Below, piece after piece: positions 22,013 through 30,447 of a stretch of DNA of 40,555 bases; position 1 is the first letter of the stretch, and each line of letters starts with the position of its first letter. Source of the DNA: Chloroflexales bacterium ZM16-3 (lineage in GTDB: Bacteria > Chloroflexota > Chloroflexia > Chloroflexales > Chloroflexaceae); NCBI GenBank assembly GCA_004138175.2, contig RYFE02000044.1, positions 1 to 40,555 on the forward strand. The letters are read 5' to 3'. Under the pieces are notes generated by a model. The model was given only the letters and a program-made list of their open reading frames with translations, had not been told where the DNA came from and did no database searches. The translations under genes and the position numbers were made by a program.

Positions 22013-23077
22013 GTGTACGCCTTCCGCAACCCAACCAAGAGCGACGATGTGCTGGAGCAGGACTCGCAGGCCGAGGTTAGCCCGGACGAAGATGGCGACT
22101 CCTGGGAATCCGAAGATATAGCTGAGGCTGAGGCTGAAGTCGAGGAGCCTGAGGAGAACGATGGCGAGCCCGTCGAGGACTCGGTGCAGCTCTACCTCCA
22201 CGAGATCGGCCAGGTATCGCTGCTGACGGCGGTGGAAGAGCGCGATCTGGCGATCCAGATCACGGATGGGAAAGCGGCGCGGCAGCGTCTCGATAATGAG
22301 GACTACAGCAGCGGGCGCGAGCGGGCTACGCTTGAGCTAAAGGTGGCCCGTGGCATCGACTCGCGCCGCAAGCTCATCCAGGCCAACCTGCGCCTGGTGG
22401 TGAGCGTCGCCAAGAAGTATATCGGCAGCCCCATGGCCTTTATGGACCTCGTCCAAGAGGGCAACATCGGCCTGATGCGCGCCGTCGAGAAGTTTGACTA
22501 CACCAGGGGCAATCGCTTCAGCACCTACGCGACATGGTGGATCCGCCAGGCCGTCACCCGCTCGATCGCCGAGCAGAGCCGCCTCATCCGCCTGCCCGTC
22601 CACCTCAGCGAGTCGCTCGTCCACATGCGCCGAGCGATCTACAAGCTGGAGCAGGAGCTGGAGCGCGAGCCGACCCCCCAGGAGATCGCCCATACCATGG
22701 GCATGAGCCTGCGCAAGGTGAAGCGGCTGCTCCAGGCATCTACCCAGCCGGTCTCGCTGGAGCAGCCGCTCAATAACGAGAGCGAGGGCCGGGTGAGCGA
22801 GGTGCTGGCCGACGAGAGCCTGGAGGCACCGATAGAGATCGCGGCGCAGAATATGCTCCACCAGGAGCTGAGGGCCGCGCTGAACGACCTGCCCGAGCGC
22901 GAGCGCAAGATCCTCCAGCTGCGCTACGGCCTGCTCGATGGCCAGCGCCGCACCCTGGAGGAGGTCGGCGTGGCCTTCGGGATCACCCGCGAGCGCACCC
23001 GTCAGATCGAGGCCGAGGCCCTGCGTCGCCTGCGCCACCCCAGCGTCGGCCAGCGGCTCCACGGGTATCTGGATTAA
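22013..23077 (+). CDS. RNA polymerase sigma-70 factor, primary-like (RpoD/SigA group)
   Basis: A 354-aa sigma factor. After an acidic N-terminal tail (about 1-55) come region 1.2 (EDSVQLYLHEIGQVSLL), region 2 (LRLVVSVAKKYIG, then FMDLVQEGNIGLMRAVEKFD and FSTYATWWIRQAVTR), region 3 (TPQEIAHTMGMSLRKVKRLL) and region 4 (LPERERKILQLRYGLLDG and GITRERTRQIEAEALRRLRH). Region 1.1 of the housekeeping type is missing or replaced by the acidic tail, so it may be an alternative group 2 factor or the primary one. The start is a GTG with AGAGGAGAAC. It is transcribed alone with a candidate TTGACA promoter and ends at a 26-bp hairpin. Confidence 0.92.
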   Translation: MYAFRNPTKSDDVLEQDSQAEVSPDEDGDSWESEDIAEAEAEVEEPEENDGEPVEDSVQLYLHEIGQVSLLTAVEERDLAIQITDGKAARQRLDNEDYSSGRERATLELKVARGIDSRRKLIQANLRLVVSVAKKYIGSPMAFMDLVQEGNIGLMRAVEKFDYTRGNRFSTYATWWIRQAVTRSIAEQSRLIRLPVHLSESLVHMRRAIYKLEQELEREPTPQEIAHTMGMSLRKVKRLLQASTQPVSLEQPLNNESEGRVSEVLADESLEAPIEIAAQNMLHQELRAALNDLPERERKILQLRYGLLDGQRRTLEEVGVAFGITRERTRQIEAEALRRLRHPSVGQRLHGYLD

Positions 23078-23131
23078 TAAGCAAAGGTGGCCGCAGGAGT
23101 GCGTCGCACTCCTGCGGCCACCTTTGCTTAT
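23077..23131. terminator. 26-bp perfect hairpin between convergent genes
   Basis: Arms 23077-23102 and 23106-23131 are exact complements around a 3-nt loop, directly after the sigma factor stop and 25 bp from the ubiB-like stop. No long T-run is present. It resembles the post-murT hairpin in design. Confidence 0.8.
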
Positions 23132-23155
23132 GAACGGCATGTCCAAGCCTTAGCG

Positions 23156-24772
23156 CTACCGCCCACGGTCGCCCCGCAGCGCGCCGACCCCGGCGATAAT
23201 CATGCCGAAAAACCCGATGGTGACCATCGCCTCGCCGAGCAGATGCAGCCAGCCATCTAACCGCGCGATCAAGAGCAGCGAGCCGCCGATGATCAGCGCC
23301 GCCACCGCCATGGTATTGGTGAGCCGCTCTAGGTTGCGGCTGACCTGATTGCCCAGCGCCTCCAAGGACGGGGCCTGCACGCGGCCCAGGTTGCCCTCGG
23401 CGATCCGCCGGAGCACCCGCCGGGCGTCGCCGGGCGCATCATTCATCAGGCGCTCCAGCTCACGCGCCAGCGTGGTGCTCTTGCGCTTTGCCCGCTCCAC
23501 CGAAAAGTGCTGCGCCGTCAGGCGTGCGATCTCTTCGCGAAACGATTCCATGTAGTCGTGGTGGGGGGCGAGCACGCGCAGCAGCGACTCGAGGATGACG
23601 AAGGCGCGGGTCAGGAGAAAAAACTCGCCGGGGTTGCGCACCCCGTTCCGGCTGCCGACGCGCAGCAGCGAATCTAGGGCGTCGCCGATGGAGACCTCTG
23701 CCAGGTTGCTGCGGTGGATCTCATAAAGCACCGCCTTGATGTCCACCAGCAGCGTCGCGTGGTTGACTAACTCGCTCATCGGAGCCATTTCGAGGTATGC
23801 CTCTGAGACGGCCCGCGCATCGAACTTGATGATCGCTTCGAGCAGCAGGATCAGCGATTCGCGCATCGGCTCATCAAGCTCGCCCGTCATGCCAAAATCG
23901 AGCAGGGAGAGCCGCCCGTCGGGCAGCACAAAGATATTGCCGGGATGCGGGTCGGCGTGAAAGAGCCCCTCCTCAAAGATCGTCTGGAGCATCAGGCGCA
24001 CCAGGGTGCTGATCGAGCGCGGGATCACCTCTGGGTGCAGCTTGGCGTAGACATCGACCCGCTCGCCGGGCGAGAACTCTAGGGTGAGTACGGTTCGACC
24101 CGAATACTCCGCCACGACATCCGGGATCCAGAGGTCGGGGAGATCGGCCAGCGCAGAGCGAAAGAGCACGATCGAGCGGGCCTCGCGGCCAAAGTCAGTC
24201 TCCCGCTTGAGGCTTTTGCCAAACTCATACACCATCAGCGGGATGTCGAGGGCCCGTAGACGTGGAAAGAAGCGCTCCCCTAGCGATACCAGGTACCGCA
24301 GCGTCTCAATGTCGGTGGCGATCAGCACGTCAAGGCCGGGCCGCTGCACCTTGACGACCACGTGTCGGCCGTTCCGCATCGTCGCCTCGTGGACCTGGGC
24401 AATGGTGGCGGCGGCGAGCGGCGTCGTGCTGAACGATGAGAACAAATCTTTGAGCGGAGCGCCAAGCTCAGTCTCAACCGCAGCGCGGACGACGCCGATG
24501 CTCATCCCCGGCAGCTGGTCGTGCAGCAGCTCCAGCTCGTCGATGTAGGAGGCCGGCAGCAGGTCGCGCCGCATCGCGAGCACCTGGCCAAACTTAAGAA
24601 AGGCGAGGCCCAGCTCCTCGAATGTCTCCCGCACCTCCTGCGGCGGCGGCCACGGGCGATTGCCGATCAGGGCACCCAAGAACTTGCGTCGGATGAGGAC
24701 GCGCACGATCTGTACGAGCCGCGGCATCACACGCAGCAGGCTGCTTTTCTCCGGGCCGATCATGATATCCAT
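23156..24772 (-). CDS. UbiB/ABC1 (AarF) family atypical kinase, membrane-anchored
   Basis: A 538-aa protein of the UbiB/ABC1 family, ATPases needed for isoprenoid quinone or lipid metabolism. The family hallmarks are visible: the KxGQ motif in LAFLKFGQVL, the Ala-rich loop in LAAATIAQVHEAT, the catalytic Lys in VVVKVQRPG, ETDFGREA, the loop GLFHADPHPGNIF and the metal site LLDFGMTGEL. Two C-terminal hydrophobic helices (about the last 50 residues, TNTMAVAALIIGGSLLLIA and onward) anchor it in the membrane. The ATG at 24772 is chosen because GGAGTGGAG precedes it; a TTG at 24802 in the same frame is the alternative. Its proximity to a polyprenyl synthase fits quinone metabolism but they are not one operon. 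Confidence 0.9.
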   Translation of the reverse strand: MDIMIGPEKSSLLRVMPRLVQIVRVLIRRKFLGALIGNRPWPPPQEVRETFEELGLAFLKFGQVLAMRRDLLPASYIDELELLHDQLPGMSIGVVRAAVETELGAPLKDLFSSFSTTPLAAATIAQVHEATMRNGRHVVVKVQRPGLDVLIATDIETLRYLVSLGERFFPRLRALDIPLMVYEFGKSLKRETDFGREARSIVLFRSALADLPDLWIPDVVAEYSGRTVLTLEFSPGERVDVYAKLHPEVIPRSISTLVRLMLQTIFEEGLFHADPHPGNIFVLPDGRLSLLDFGMTGELDEPMRESLILLLEAIIKFDARAVSEAYLEMAPMSELVNHATLLVDIKAVLYEIHRSNLAEVSIGDALDSLLRVGSRNGVRNPGEFFLLTRAFVILESLLRVLAPHHDYMESFREEIARLTAQHFSVERAKRKSTTLARELERLMNDAPGDARRVLRRIAEGNLGRVQAPSLEALGNQVSRNLERLTNTMAVAALIIGGSLLLIARLDGWLHLLGEAMVTIGFFGMIIAGVGALRGDRGR

Positions 24773-24868
24773 GCGCTCCACTCCGGTAGGCGTTGAGCTC
24801 AATCAGCCCACACAGATAGGCATGCGGGGTCAGGGGCTTCCGCTTGACTCGTGCGCGACGACGCCGCT

Positions 24869-24930
24869 ATATTAGAGATACAGCAGCACACTAGCAAGGG
24901 GGATGCCAATCTAGCAAGGGGGATGCCAAT
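24869..24930 (-). promoter_or_regulatory. ubiB-like gene promoter with tandem 20-bp duplication
   Basis: On the minus strand TTGCTA (24892-24897) and TAATAT (24869-24874) are 17 bp apart, about 100 bp before the start codon. The -35 lies in the first of two exact 20-bp tandem copies (ctagcaagggggatgccaat, 24891-24910 and 24911-24930), so a second -35 or a binding site lies one copy upstream. Confidence 0.55.
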
Positions 24931-24950
24931 AAAAAGCGGATGGGATGGGC

Positions 24951-25071
24951 GCGGATCTTTTAAAGTATCCCATCGCCTCTCCATGTCACGCTGAGCGCAG
25001 CGAAGCGTCCCGGTCGGGACGCTTCGCTGCGCTCAGCGTGACATGGGGCCGGGATACTTTAAAAGATCCGC
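24951..25071. repeat. Nested palindromic element, copy B
   Basis: Outer arms 24951-24971 and 25051-25071 are perfect 21-bp complements. Inside is a perfect 31-bp hairpin (24981-25011 with 25016-25046, 4-nt loop) of the ctgagcgcagcgaagcg type. It lies in the 382-bp gap between the ubiB-like and cyclase genes. Confidence 0.9.
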
Positions 25072-25122
25072 TTCCCTGACAAGGTTTCAGCCAGGCCAGT
25101 TTTACGTTACCGTCTCATCTGG

Positions 25123-25154
25123 CCCAACCCCCAACCCCCAACCCCCGACCCCCA
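25123..25154. repeat. C-rich caaccccc-type array
   Basis: Short repeats of caaccccc and related units run up to the stop codon of the cyclase gene. The array resembles the longer one at 40459-40555. Confidence 0.6.
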
Positions 25155-28121
25155 CTAATACCCGACCTCATAGATCCGGTGCGGCTCCTGCTTCCCCTTC
25201 AGCTCAACCGCGCCGAGGGAGCGCAGGGGCCAGGCGGCGGCGGCGGCGGGCAGTGCGTCGTAGAGGTGGTATGAGATGATCACCTGGCCGGCGCGGGCCA
25301 GCCCCGAGAGCCGGCTGGCTGTGTTCACCACATCGCCGATCAGCGTGTAGTCCTGGCGCTGGGTCGAGCCGATGTTGCCAACCACCGCCCGGCCATAGCT
25401 GACCCCCACGCCCATACCGATCTCCATGCCCAGATCCTCGCGCCAGATGGCGGCCAGGTCGCCAAAGGCCCGCTGCATATCGACGGCGGCGGCCAGTGCG
25501 CGGCGCGGGTCGTCGGGGTGGGAGATCGGCGAGCCGAAGACGCCGATCACGCCATCGCCTAAGAACTTATCGATCGTGCCATCGTGGGCGTAGAGCACCT
25601 CGGTCATCGCCGTGAAGTAGCGGTTGAGGATCTGCGTGATCAGCACCTGAGGGTCCATGCGCTCCGTCAGGGCGGTGAATCCGCGCAGGTCGGCGAAGAG
25701 CACCACCACATCAGACTCGGTCGGGTCGCCGAAATCGCCGCCGGCGATCAGCAGTTGCTCGGCCACCTGCGGCGAGACATAGCGGCGGAAGACGCTGCGC
25801 ACGCGCTCGCGCTCCTGGCGCTCAAGCCGTCTCGTCGCGCTGATGTCACGCAGGACAGCAACCCGGCCGAGGGGCTGGTCGTCGGCGCTCTGCACGGGGG
25901 ACATGCTGACGCTGTAGACCACATCCTCTGACATGCCGATCTCGGCGGCCTCGCCGGGGGGGTGATCGTCGCCTAGCAGGGGTATCAGCCGGGCCAGGGG
26001 CGAGTCGGCGGCGGCCCCGGCTAGGGCGTCGAGAGTCTTGCCACGGTCGGCGTCGATGCTGATGCGCAATCGCTCCTCGGCGGCGCGGTTGGCCAGCAGC
26101 AGCTCGCGCTCTGGGCCGATCAGCAGGATCGGGTCGGCCGCGCCGCGCAGCACCGCGTTAAGTGTAGATCGCTCATCGGCCACCACGCGGTAGAGCCGGG
26201 CGTTCTCGATCACCTGGACAATCAGGCTGGCGACGGTGGTGGCCAGCTCTAGGTCGGCCCGGTCGAAGCCGCCCTCGCGGCCGGTGGCGTCAATAAAGAG
26301 CACGCCGAGGGTCAGCTGGCCAGCCATCAGCGGCACCGCCAGGACATCGCTGATCGTGCGGGACTCCAGGAAGCGCCGGGCGATGGCGAGGTCGTTGCGG
26401 GCGGGCAGGTTGCGCAGCAGCCTCGGCTCACGCAGGCGGGCCACGATCTGCTGGGCATCGGGGAAGGTGAAGATCAGCCGGGTGAGGTCGCCATCATAGG
26501 GGCTCGACGCGCCATAGAGGGCCACCAGGGCGTTGCTGTGATGCTCGGCGTCGCCAAAGAGCAGCAGGCCGGCCTGACGGACATCGAAGATCTTGGCCAC
26601 CGCTTCGGCGGCCAGCTGTAGGTTCTGTGGCGCGTCGAGCTGGGCGGTGATCGCCACCGAGAGCCGGTTCACCTGGCTGAGCTGCTGGATGCGTTGCTGC
26701 TCATTCTCCAGGAGGCGCGCGTTGCCGAGGGCGATGCTGAACTGGCCCATGATCGCGCCAAGCACAGCCTCGTCGCTGGGGCCGAATGCGCCCACCTGAG
26801 CGCTGCGCACATCAAGGGTGCCCAGAGCCTCGCGGCGCAGGATAATCGGCACCACCAGCTCAGAGCGCACCAGCGTGTCGTCGGGGAAGAGCGCCGCAAA
26901 GCGCGGGTCCTGCCGCACATCATCCACACGCACATTCTGGCTATGCTGGAGCGCCCAGCCATTCAGGCCGTGGCCCGAGCGCAGCCGCAGATCCTGGGGC
27001 GTCTTGCCGCCGAGGCTACCGGCCGATGCCTGGAGCACCAGGTCGTTGCCGTCGCGCATCAGCAGGCTCACCTGAGGGTAGCCGAACTGCTGCTGAATCA
27101 TATAGACCAGCAGGCGCGTGACTTGCTCGGGCTGCATCAGCTCGGAGAGGAAGGCGTTGATCTCATTGATCTTGCGCAGCTCCTCGGCGCGCTGGGCGAG
27201 CAGCTCTTTCTGGCGCTGGGCCACGCGGAAGAGCTGGGCGCTCTCTAGGGCCACCGCGCTCTGGGCGGCCACCGAGCTGAGCAAGGCCACGTGCTCATCG
27301 CTAAAAAAGCCAGGCGTGTGATGGACAAGCGTGATCACCCCGAGGATGTTATGCTCGCGCATCACCGGCATAGCCGCCACCGAGCGCACGTTCAAATGCG
27401 CATCAATGGCCGAGAACCAGCGCATGTCCTGGCGGGTGTCCTGGATCACGGCGGGGACGTGCTCACGCAGCACCCAGCCGGCCACGCCGTGGCGCAGGAT
27501 ATCGGTGAACATCGGGGAGGCGGGGTTGCGGCTGCTAGAGTAGCAGAGGGTGCGGTCATCCTCAAAATCTGTCAGGATAATGCTCGCCCTGATCGCGCCC
27601 ACGGCGTCGGCCAGGTGGTCGAGGAAGCCGGTGAGCAGCACATCGAGCTCGATGCTTGCCCCCAGATCGCGGGTGAGGTGCAGGAGCAGCTCGGTCTTGC
27701 GCTGCTCATTGCTCAGGCCGCGCTGGGCACGCTGGAGGCGCAGCATAGCCCGCACGCGGGCCAGCAGCTCGTCGATCTGCACTGGCTTGACCAGAAAGTC
27801 ATCGGCACCGGCGTCGAGGCTGGCCACGCTGATCGAGAGGTCGGCATGCGCAGAGAGCACCATGACCGGGGTAAAGGGCTTGCTGCGGTCAGCCTTGATC
27901 CGGCGGGTGACCTCGTTGCCATCGATCCCAGGCAGGCCGAGGTCGAGCAGAATAATATCAGGCGTGATCAGCTGGAGGTAGGCGAGGGCCTCCTCGCCGC
28001 TCGCCGAAAGCGAGACCCGGTAGCCGCTGCTGGCGAGGACATCGTGATAGATTCGGCGGATGAGCGCGTCGTCCTCGACGATCAGGATGTGGGCCAACTC
28101 AATCATGGAGGGTGCCCGCAT
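25155..28121 (-). CDS. REC-GAF-GAF-GAF-PAS-class III adenylate cyclase
   Basis: A 988-aa cytoplasmic signalling protein. The receiver domain (about 8-130) has the acidic pair in VEDD, phospho-acceptor Asp60 in IILLDLGLPGIDG and Lys112 in FLVKPVQ. Three GAF-like domains (about 145-315, 325-490, 495-650) and a PAS domain (about 655-780) follow. The cyclase (about 800-985) has both metal Asp sites, VVLFADLRGFT and DKFLGDGVIGVFG, and YTLIGDVVNTASRL. The Lys of DKFLGD and Thr of YTLIGD fit ATP rather than GTP specificity. It should make cAMP in response to phosphorylation and ligand binding. No partner kinase is adjacent. Neither candidate start (28121 or 28106) has a clear ribosome site. The 241-bp space upstream, shared with the divergent M50 gene, holds one promoter-like site. 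Confidence 0.9.
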   Translation of the reverse strand: MRAPSMIELAHILIVEDDALIRRIYHDVLASSGYRVSLSASGEEALAYLQLITPDIILLDLGLPGIDGNEVTRRIKADRSKPFTPVMVLSAHADLSISVASLDAGADDFLVKPVQIDELLARVRAMLRLQRAQRGLSNEQRKTELLLHLTRDLGASIELDVLLTGFLDHLADAVGAIRASIILTDFEDDRTLCYSSSRNPASPMFTDILRHGVAGWVLREHVPAVIQDTRQDMRWFSAIDAHLNVRSVAAMPVMREHNILGVITLVHHTPGFFSDEHVALLSSVAAQSAVALESAQLFRVAQRQKELLAQRAEELRKINEINAFLSELMQPEQVTRLLVYMIQQQFGYPQVSLLMRDGNDLVLQASAGSLGGKTPQDLRLRSGHGLNGWALQHSQNVRVDDVRQDPRFAALFPDDTLVRSELVVPIILRREALGTLDVRSAQVGAFGPSDEAVLGAIMGQFSIALGNARLLENEQQRIQQLSQVNRLSVAITAQLDAPQNLQLAAEAVAKIFDVRQAGLLLFGDAEHHSNALVALYGASSPYDGDLTRLIFTFPDAQQIVARLREPRLLRNLPARNDLAIARRFLESRTISDVLAVPLMAGQLTLGVLFIDATGREGGFDRADLELATTVASLIVQVIENARLYRVVADERSTLNAVLRGAADPILLIGPERELLLANRAAEERLRISIDADRGKTLDALAGAAADSPLARLIPLLGDDHPPGEAAEIGMSEDVVYSVSMSPVQSADDQPLGRVAVLRDISATRRLERQERERVRSVFRRYVSPQVAEQLLIAGGDFGDPTESDVVVLFADLRGFTALTERMDPQVLITQILNRYFTAMTEVLYAHDGTIDKFLGDGVIGVFGSPISHPDDPRRALAAAVDMQRAFGDLAAIWREDLGMEIGMGVGVSYGRAVVGNIGSTQRQDYTLIGDVVNTASRLSGLARAGQVIISYHLYDALPAAAAAWPLRSLGAVELKGKQEPHRIYEVGY

Positions 28122-28298
28122 AGCGGTGGTTATCGTGACAAGCTTTCAGGTGGCAGGGGTTGCGCATTGGGATGGCTTGCGCTATGACACGCGGTAACGC
28201 TCTCTGAAACCTTGCCTAAGCATAGGACAAAGCAAAACCGCACCAGCAAGCGCGGCTTGGCGATCAGTATAGCATATGCGGCAGCGGGCGAGATACGG

Positions 28299-28307
28299 TG
28301 GTATGAT
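28299..28307 (+). promoter_or_regulatory. Extended -10 of the M50 protease gene
   Basis: TGG followed by TATGAT (28302-28307) matches an extended -10, about 55 bp before the start codon. Similar TGG-TATAAT-type sites precede other genes here (29532, 32325). Confidence 0.45.
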
Positions 28308-28362
28308 GCCAGGGCAGGGCGTCTGGATCGCGGATGGTGCATAGCCACACAAACAGGATGAC

Positions 28363-29493
28363 ATGGCACAGCAGGTGACAGAAATACCCGACCTGACCGT
28401 CGAGGCGCTGCGGGCCTTGGCCGCCGAGGTCATGCAGATCGACGATGTACGGCTCGACCGGCGGGGCAATCTTGTCTCGCCGCGATTCATCGGGCGGCTG
28501 CGTATGGAGGCCCAGGCCGCCCACGACGCGGTATCCCCGCGCTTTCAGGCGCTGGGCTACACGGCGCTGCTCCAGGATGAGCGCGAGGGCGTGGCCCTAG
28601 AGGCGCTGCCGGGCCTGTTCAACCCCGCGCCCTCACGGCTCTGGGTCGCCCTGCTGCTCTTCGCCCTCACCATCGCCTCCACCTTCGCCGTCGGCAGCCA
28701 GGATCTTGTAGATGGGCAGCCGGTCTTCAACCTGGGCTACGGGCTCTCGTACAGCGCGGCCCTGCTGGGTATCCTGCTGGCCCACGAGCTCGGCCACTAT
28801 ATCGTAGCCCGGCGGGCCGGCGTGGCGGTGAGCTACCCCTTCTTCATCCCGCTGCCCCCGCCGATCGGCATCCTCGGCACCATGGGCGCATTCATCTCGA
28901 TCAAGGAGCCGGTGCCCAACCGGCGCACGCTGCTGGCCATCGCCGCCGCCGGCCCGCTGGCCGGCCTGGCCGTCACCATCCCCGTCCTGCTGATCGGCCT
29001 GAGCCTCTCCGAGGTTCATAGCGTGGCCGCGATGCACCAGGCGATGCCTGGCCAGATGTACTTCACCGAGGGCAACTCGCTGATCTACGCGGCCGCCAAG
29101 CTGCTCATCTTTGGGCGAGCGCTGCCGGGCGGCGGCGAGGATGTGTTTCTGCACCCGGTGGCCATGGCGGGCTGGGCGGGGCTGCTCGTCACCGGGCTGA
29201 ACCTCATCCCCGCCGGGCAGCTCGACGGCGGGCACATCTTCTTCTCCCTGTTCGGCCCGCGCGTCGCCCAGATCGTCAGCATGATCATCGCCGCGCTGCT
29301 GCTCGCCATGGGCTTCATCTGGAGCGGCTGGTTCCTCTGGGCGGTGCTGGTGGCCCTGCTCGGCCGCGCCCGCGCGCCCCTGCGCAACGAGGTGACGCCG
29401 CTTGAGGGGCCGTGGCGGCTGCTGGCTGTCGCCGGCCTGCTCGTCTTCATCCTCGTCTTCACCCCGGTGCCGATCACCATTGTGACGCCGTAG
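28363..29493 (+). CDS. M50-family site-2-type membrane metalloprotease
   Basis: A 376-aa intramembrane protease. A cytosolic domain of about 90 residues is followed by several membrane segments. The zinc site HELGH is at 141-145 (LLAHELGHYIVARRAGV) and the third ligand is in LIPAGQLDGGHIF (Asp288). Between them is PYPFF-like SYPFFIPLPPPIG and a Gly-rich GTMGAFISIKEP, as in plant EGY-like and cyanobacterial/Chloroflexota S2P relatives. Such enzymes cut membrane-bound regulators such as anti-sigma factors. No PDZ domain is seen. The stop TAG sits inside a perfect 32-bp palindrome. It reads through its own promoter; the FAH gene lies 84 bp downstream. Confidence 0.9.
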   Translation: MAQQVTEIPDLTVEALRALAAEVMQIDDVRLDRRGNLVSPRFIGRLRMEAQAAHDAVSPRFQALGYTALLQDEREGVALEALPGLFNPAPSRLWVALLLFALTIASTFAVGSQDLVDGQPVFNLGYGLSYSAALLGILLAHELGHYIVARRAGVAVSYPFFIPLPPPIGILGTMGAFISIKEPVPNRRTLLAIAAAGPLAGLAVTIPVLLIGLSLSEVHSVAAMHQAMPGQMYFTEGNSLIYAAAKLLIFGRALPGGGEDVFLHPVAMAGWAGLLVTGLNLIPAGQLDGGHIFFSLFGPRVAQIVSMIIAALLLAMGFIWSGWFLWAVLVALLGRARAPLRNEVTPLEGPWRLLAVAGLLVFILVFTPVPITIVTP

Positions 29494-29519
29494 GGACGCA
29501 GCGCGCTGCGTCCCTACGG
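29488..29519. repeat. Perfect 32-bp palindrome supplying the M50 stop codon
   Basis: ccgtagggacgcagcg and its reverse complement meet without a loop. TAG at 29491-29493 is the M50 stop. The core equals that at 20374-20403. Confidence 0.9.
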
Positions 29520-29531
29520 CACATGATGATG

Positions 29532-29540
29532 TGGTAGGAT
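29532..29540 (+). promoter_or_regulatory. Extended -10 of the FAH-family gene
   Basis: TGG followed by TAGGAT (29535-29540), about 38 bp before the ATG. It suggests the gene is transcribed separately from the M50 gene, whose end is closed by the palindrome. Confidence 0.4.
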
Positions 29541-29577
29541 ACGGGTATTCCCTCTATTGAGAAGAAAGGATCCCCCC

Positions 29578-30438
29578 ATGCGGCTGGTAACGTACCGCGA
29601 TGGCGCGGCGGAGCGGATCGGCGCTGTGCGCGACGATCTGGTGATCGACCTGGGCGATATCGCCCCTGATATGCTCGCCCTGATCGCGGCAGGCCCGGCG
29701 GCGCTGGATGCGGCCCGCAGCCGGGTGGCCGCCGCCGAGGGCGGCGCGCCCCTGGGCGAGATCACTCTGCTGGCCCCCATCCCGCGCCCGCGCCAGAACA
29801 TCATCTGCCTGGGCATGAACTACGCCGCCCACGCCATCGAGTCGCTGCGGGCCAAGGGGCTGCCCGAGAAGCTGCCCGAGTACCCCGTCTTCTTCACCAA
29901 GTCGCCCTCGGCGATCAACCACCCCGGCGCCGCCATCCCCCTGCTGCCCGAGGTCTCCTCCAAGCGTGACTGGGAGGTCGAGCTGGCCTTCATCATCGGG
30001 CGGTCGGCGCACGGCGTGGCCCCCGAGGACGCCATGGGCGCGATCTTTGGCTACACCATCCTCAACGATGTGTCCGCGCGCGACCTACAGAATAAGCACC
30101 AGCAGTTCTTCTTCAGCAAGAGCCTGACGGGCAGCGCGCCCATGGGGCCGTGGATCGTCACCGCCGATGAGATCCCCGACCCGCACGCACTGGGCATTCG
30201 GCTGCGCCTGAACGGCCAGACGATGCAGGAGTCGCGCACGGGCGACATGATCTTCGATATCCCGACGATCATCGCCACGCTGACGAAGGGCATGACTCTG
30301 GAACCCGGCGACATCATCGCCACCGGCACGCCCTCGGGCGTGGGCATGGGGATGACGCCGCAGCTCTGGCTGAAGTCGGGCGATGTGATGGAGGCCGAGG
30401 TGGATGGGGTCGGGGTGCTGCGCAACCCTGTGGAGTAA
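29578..30438 (+). CDS. Fumarylacetoacetate hydrolase family protein
   Basis: A 286-aa enzyme. The N-terminal about 70 residues form the small domain (MRLVTYRDGAAERIGAV). The FAH core has IICLGMNYAAHAIES, PVFFTKSPSAINHPGA, the metal Glu pair in DWEVELAFIIG, YTILNDVSARDLQ, GPWIVTADEIPDP and TGTPSGVGMGM. Members hydrolyse or decarboxylate 2-keto acids (acylpyruvase, 2-hydroxyhepta-2,4-diene-1,7-dioate isomerase or oxaloacetate decarboxylase); the exact substrate cannot be told. The ATG at 29578 follows AAAGGA. The malic enzyme gene, which also handles C4 acids, is convergent downstream; oxaloacetate chemistry is a possible but unproven link. Confidence 0.9.
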   Translation: MRLVTYRDGAAERIGAVRDDLVIDLGDIAPDMLALIAAGPAALDAARSRVAAAEGGAPLGEITLLAPIPRPRQNIICLGMNYAAHAIESLRAKGLPEKLPEYPVFFTKSPSAINHPGAAIPLLPEVSSKRDWEVELAFIIGRSAHGVAPEDAMGAIFGYTILNDVSARDLQNKHQQFFFSKSLTGSAPMGPWIVTADEIPDPHALGIRLRLNGQTMQESRTGDMIFDIPTIIATLTKGMTLEPGDIIATGTPSGVGMGMTPQLWLKSGDVMEAEVDGVGVLRNPVE

Positions 30439-30447
30439 GGTTGCCGG

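Noticed and set aside
24844-24873. A good plus-strand promoter-like pair (TTGACT and TATATT, 18 bp apart).
   Set aside because: No plus-strand gene follows for more than 3 kb; the region is better explained by the minus-strand promoter of the ubiB-like gene. A small RNA cannot be excluded but nothing else supports it.
28102-28362. A gene in the 241-bp divergent space between the cyclase and M50 genes.
   Set aside because: Short frames there have no ribosome site and no similarity; only the extended -10 at 28299 is supported.
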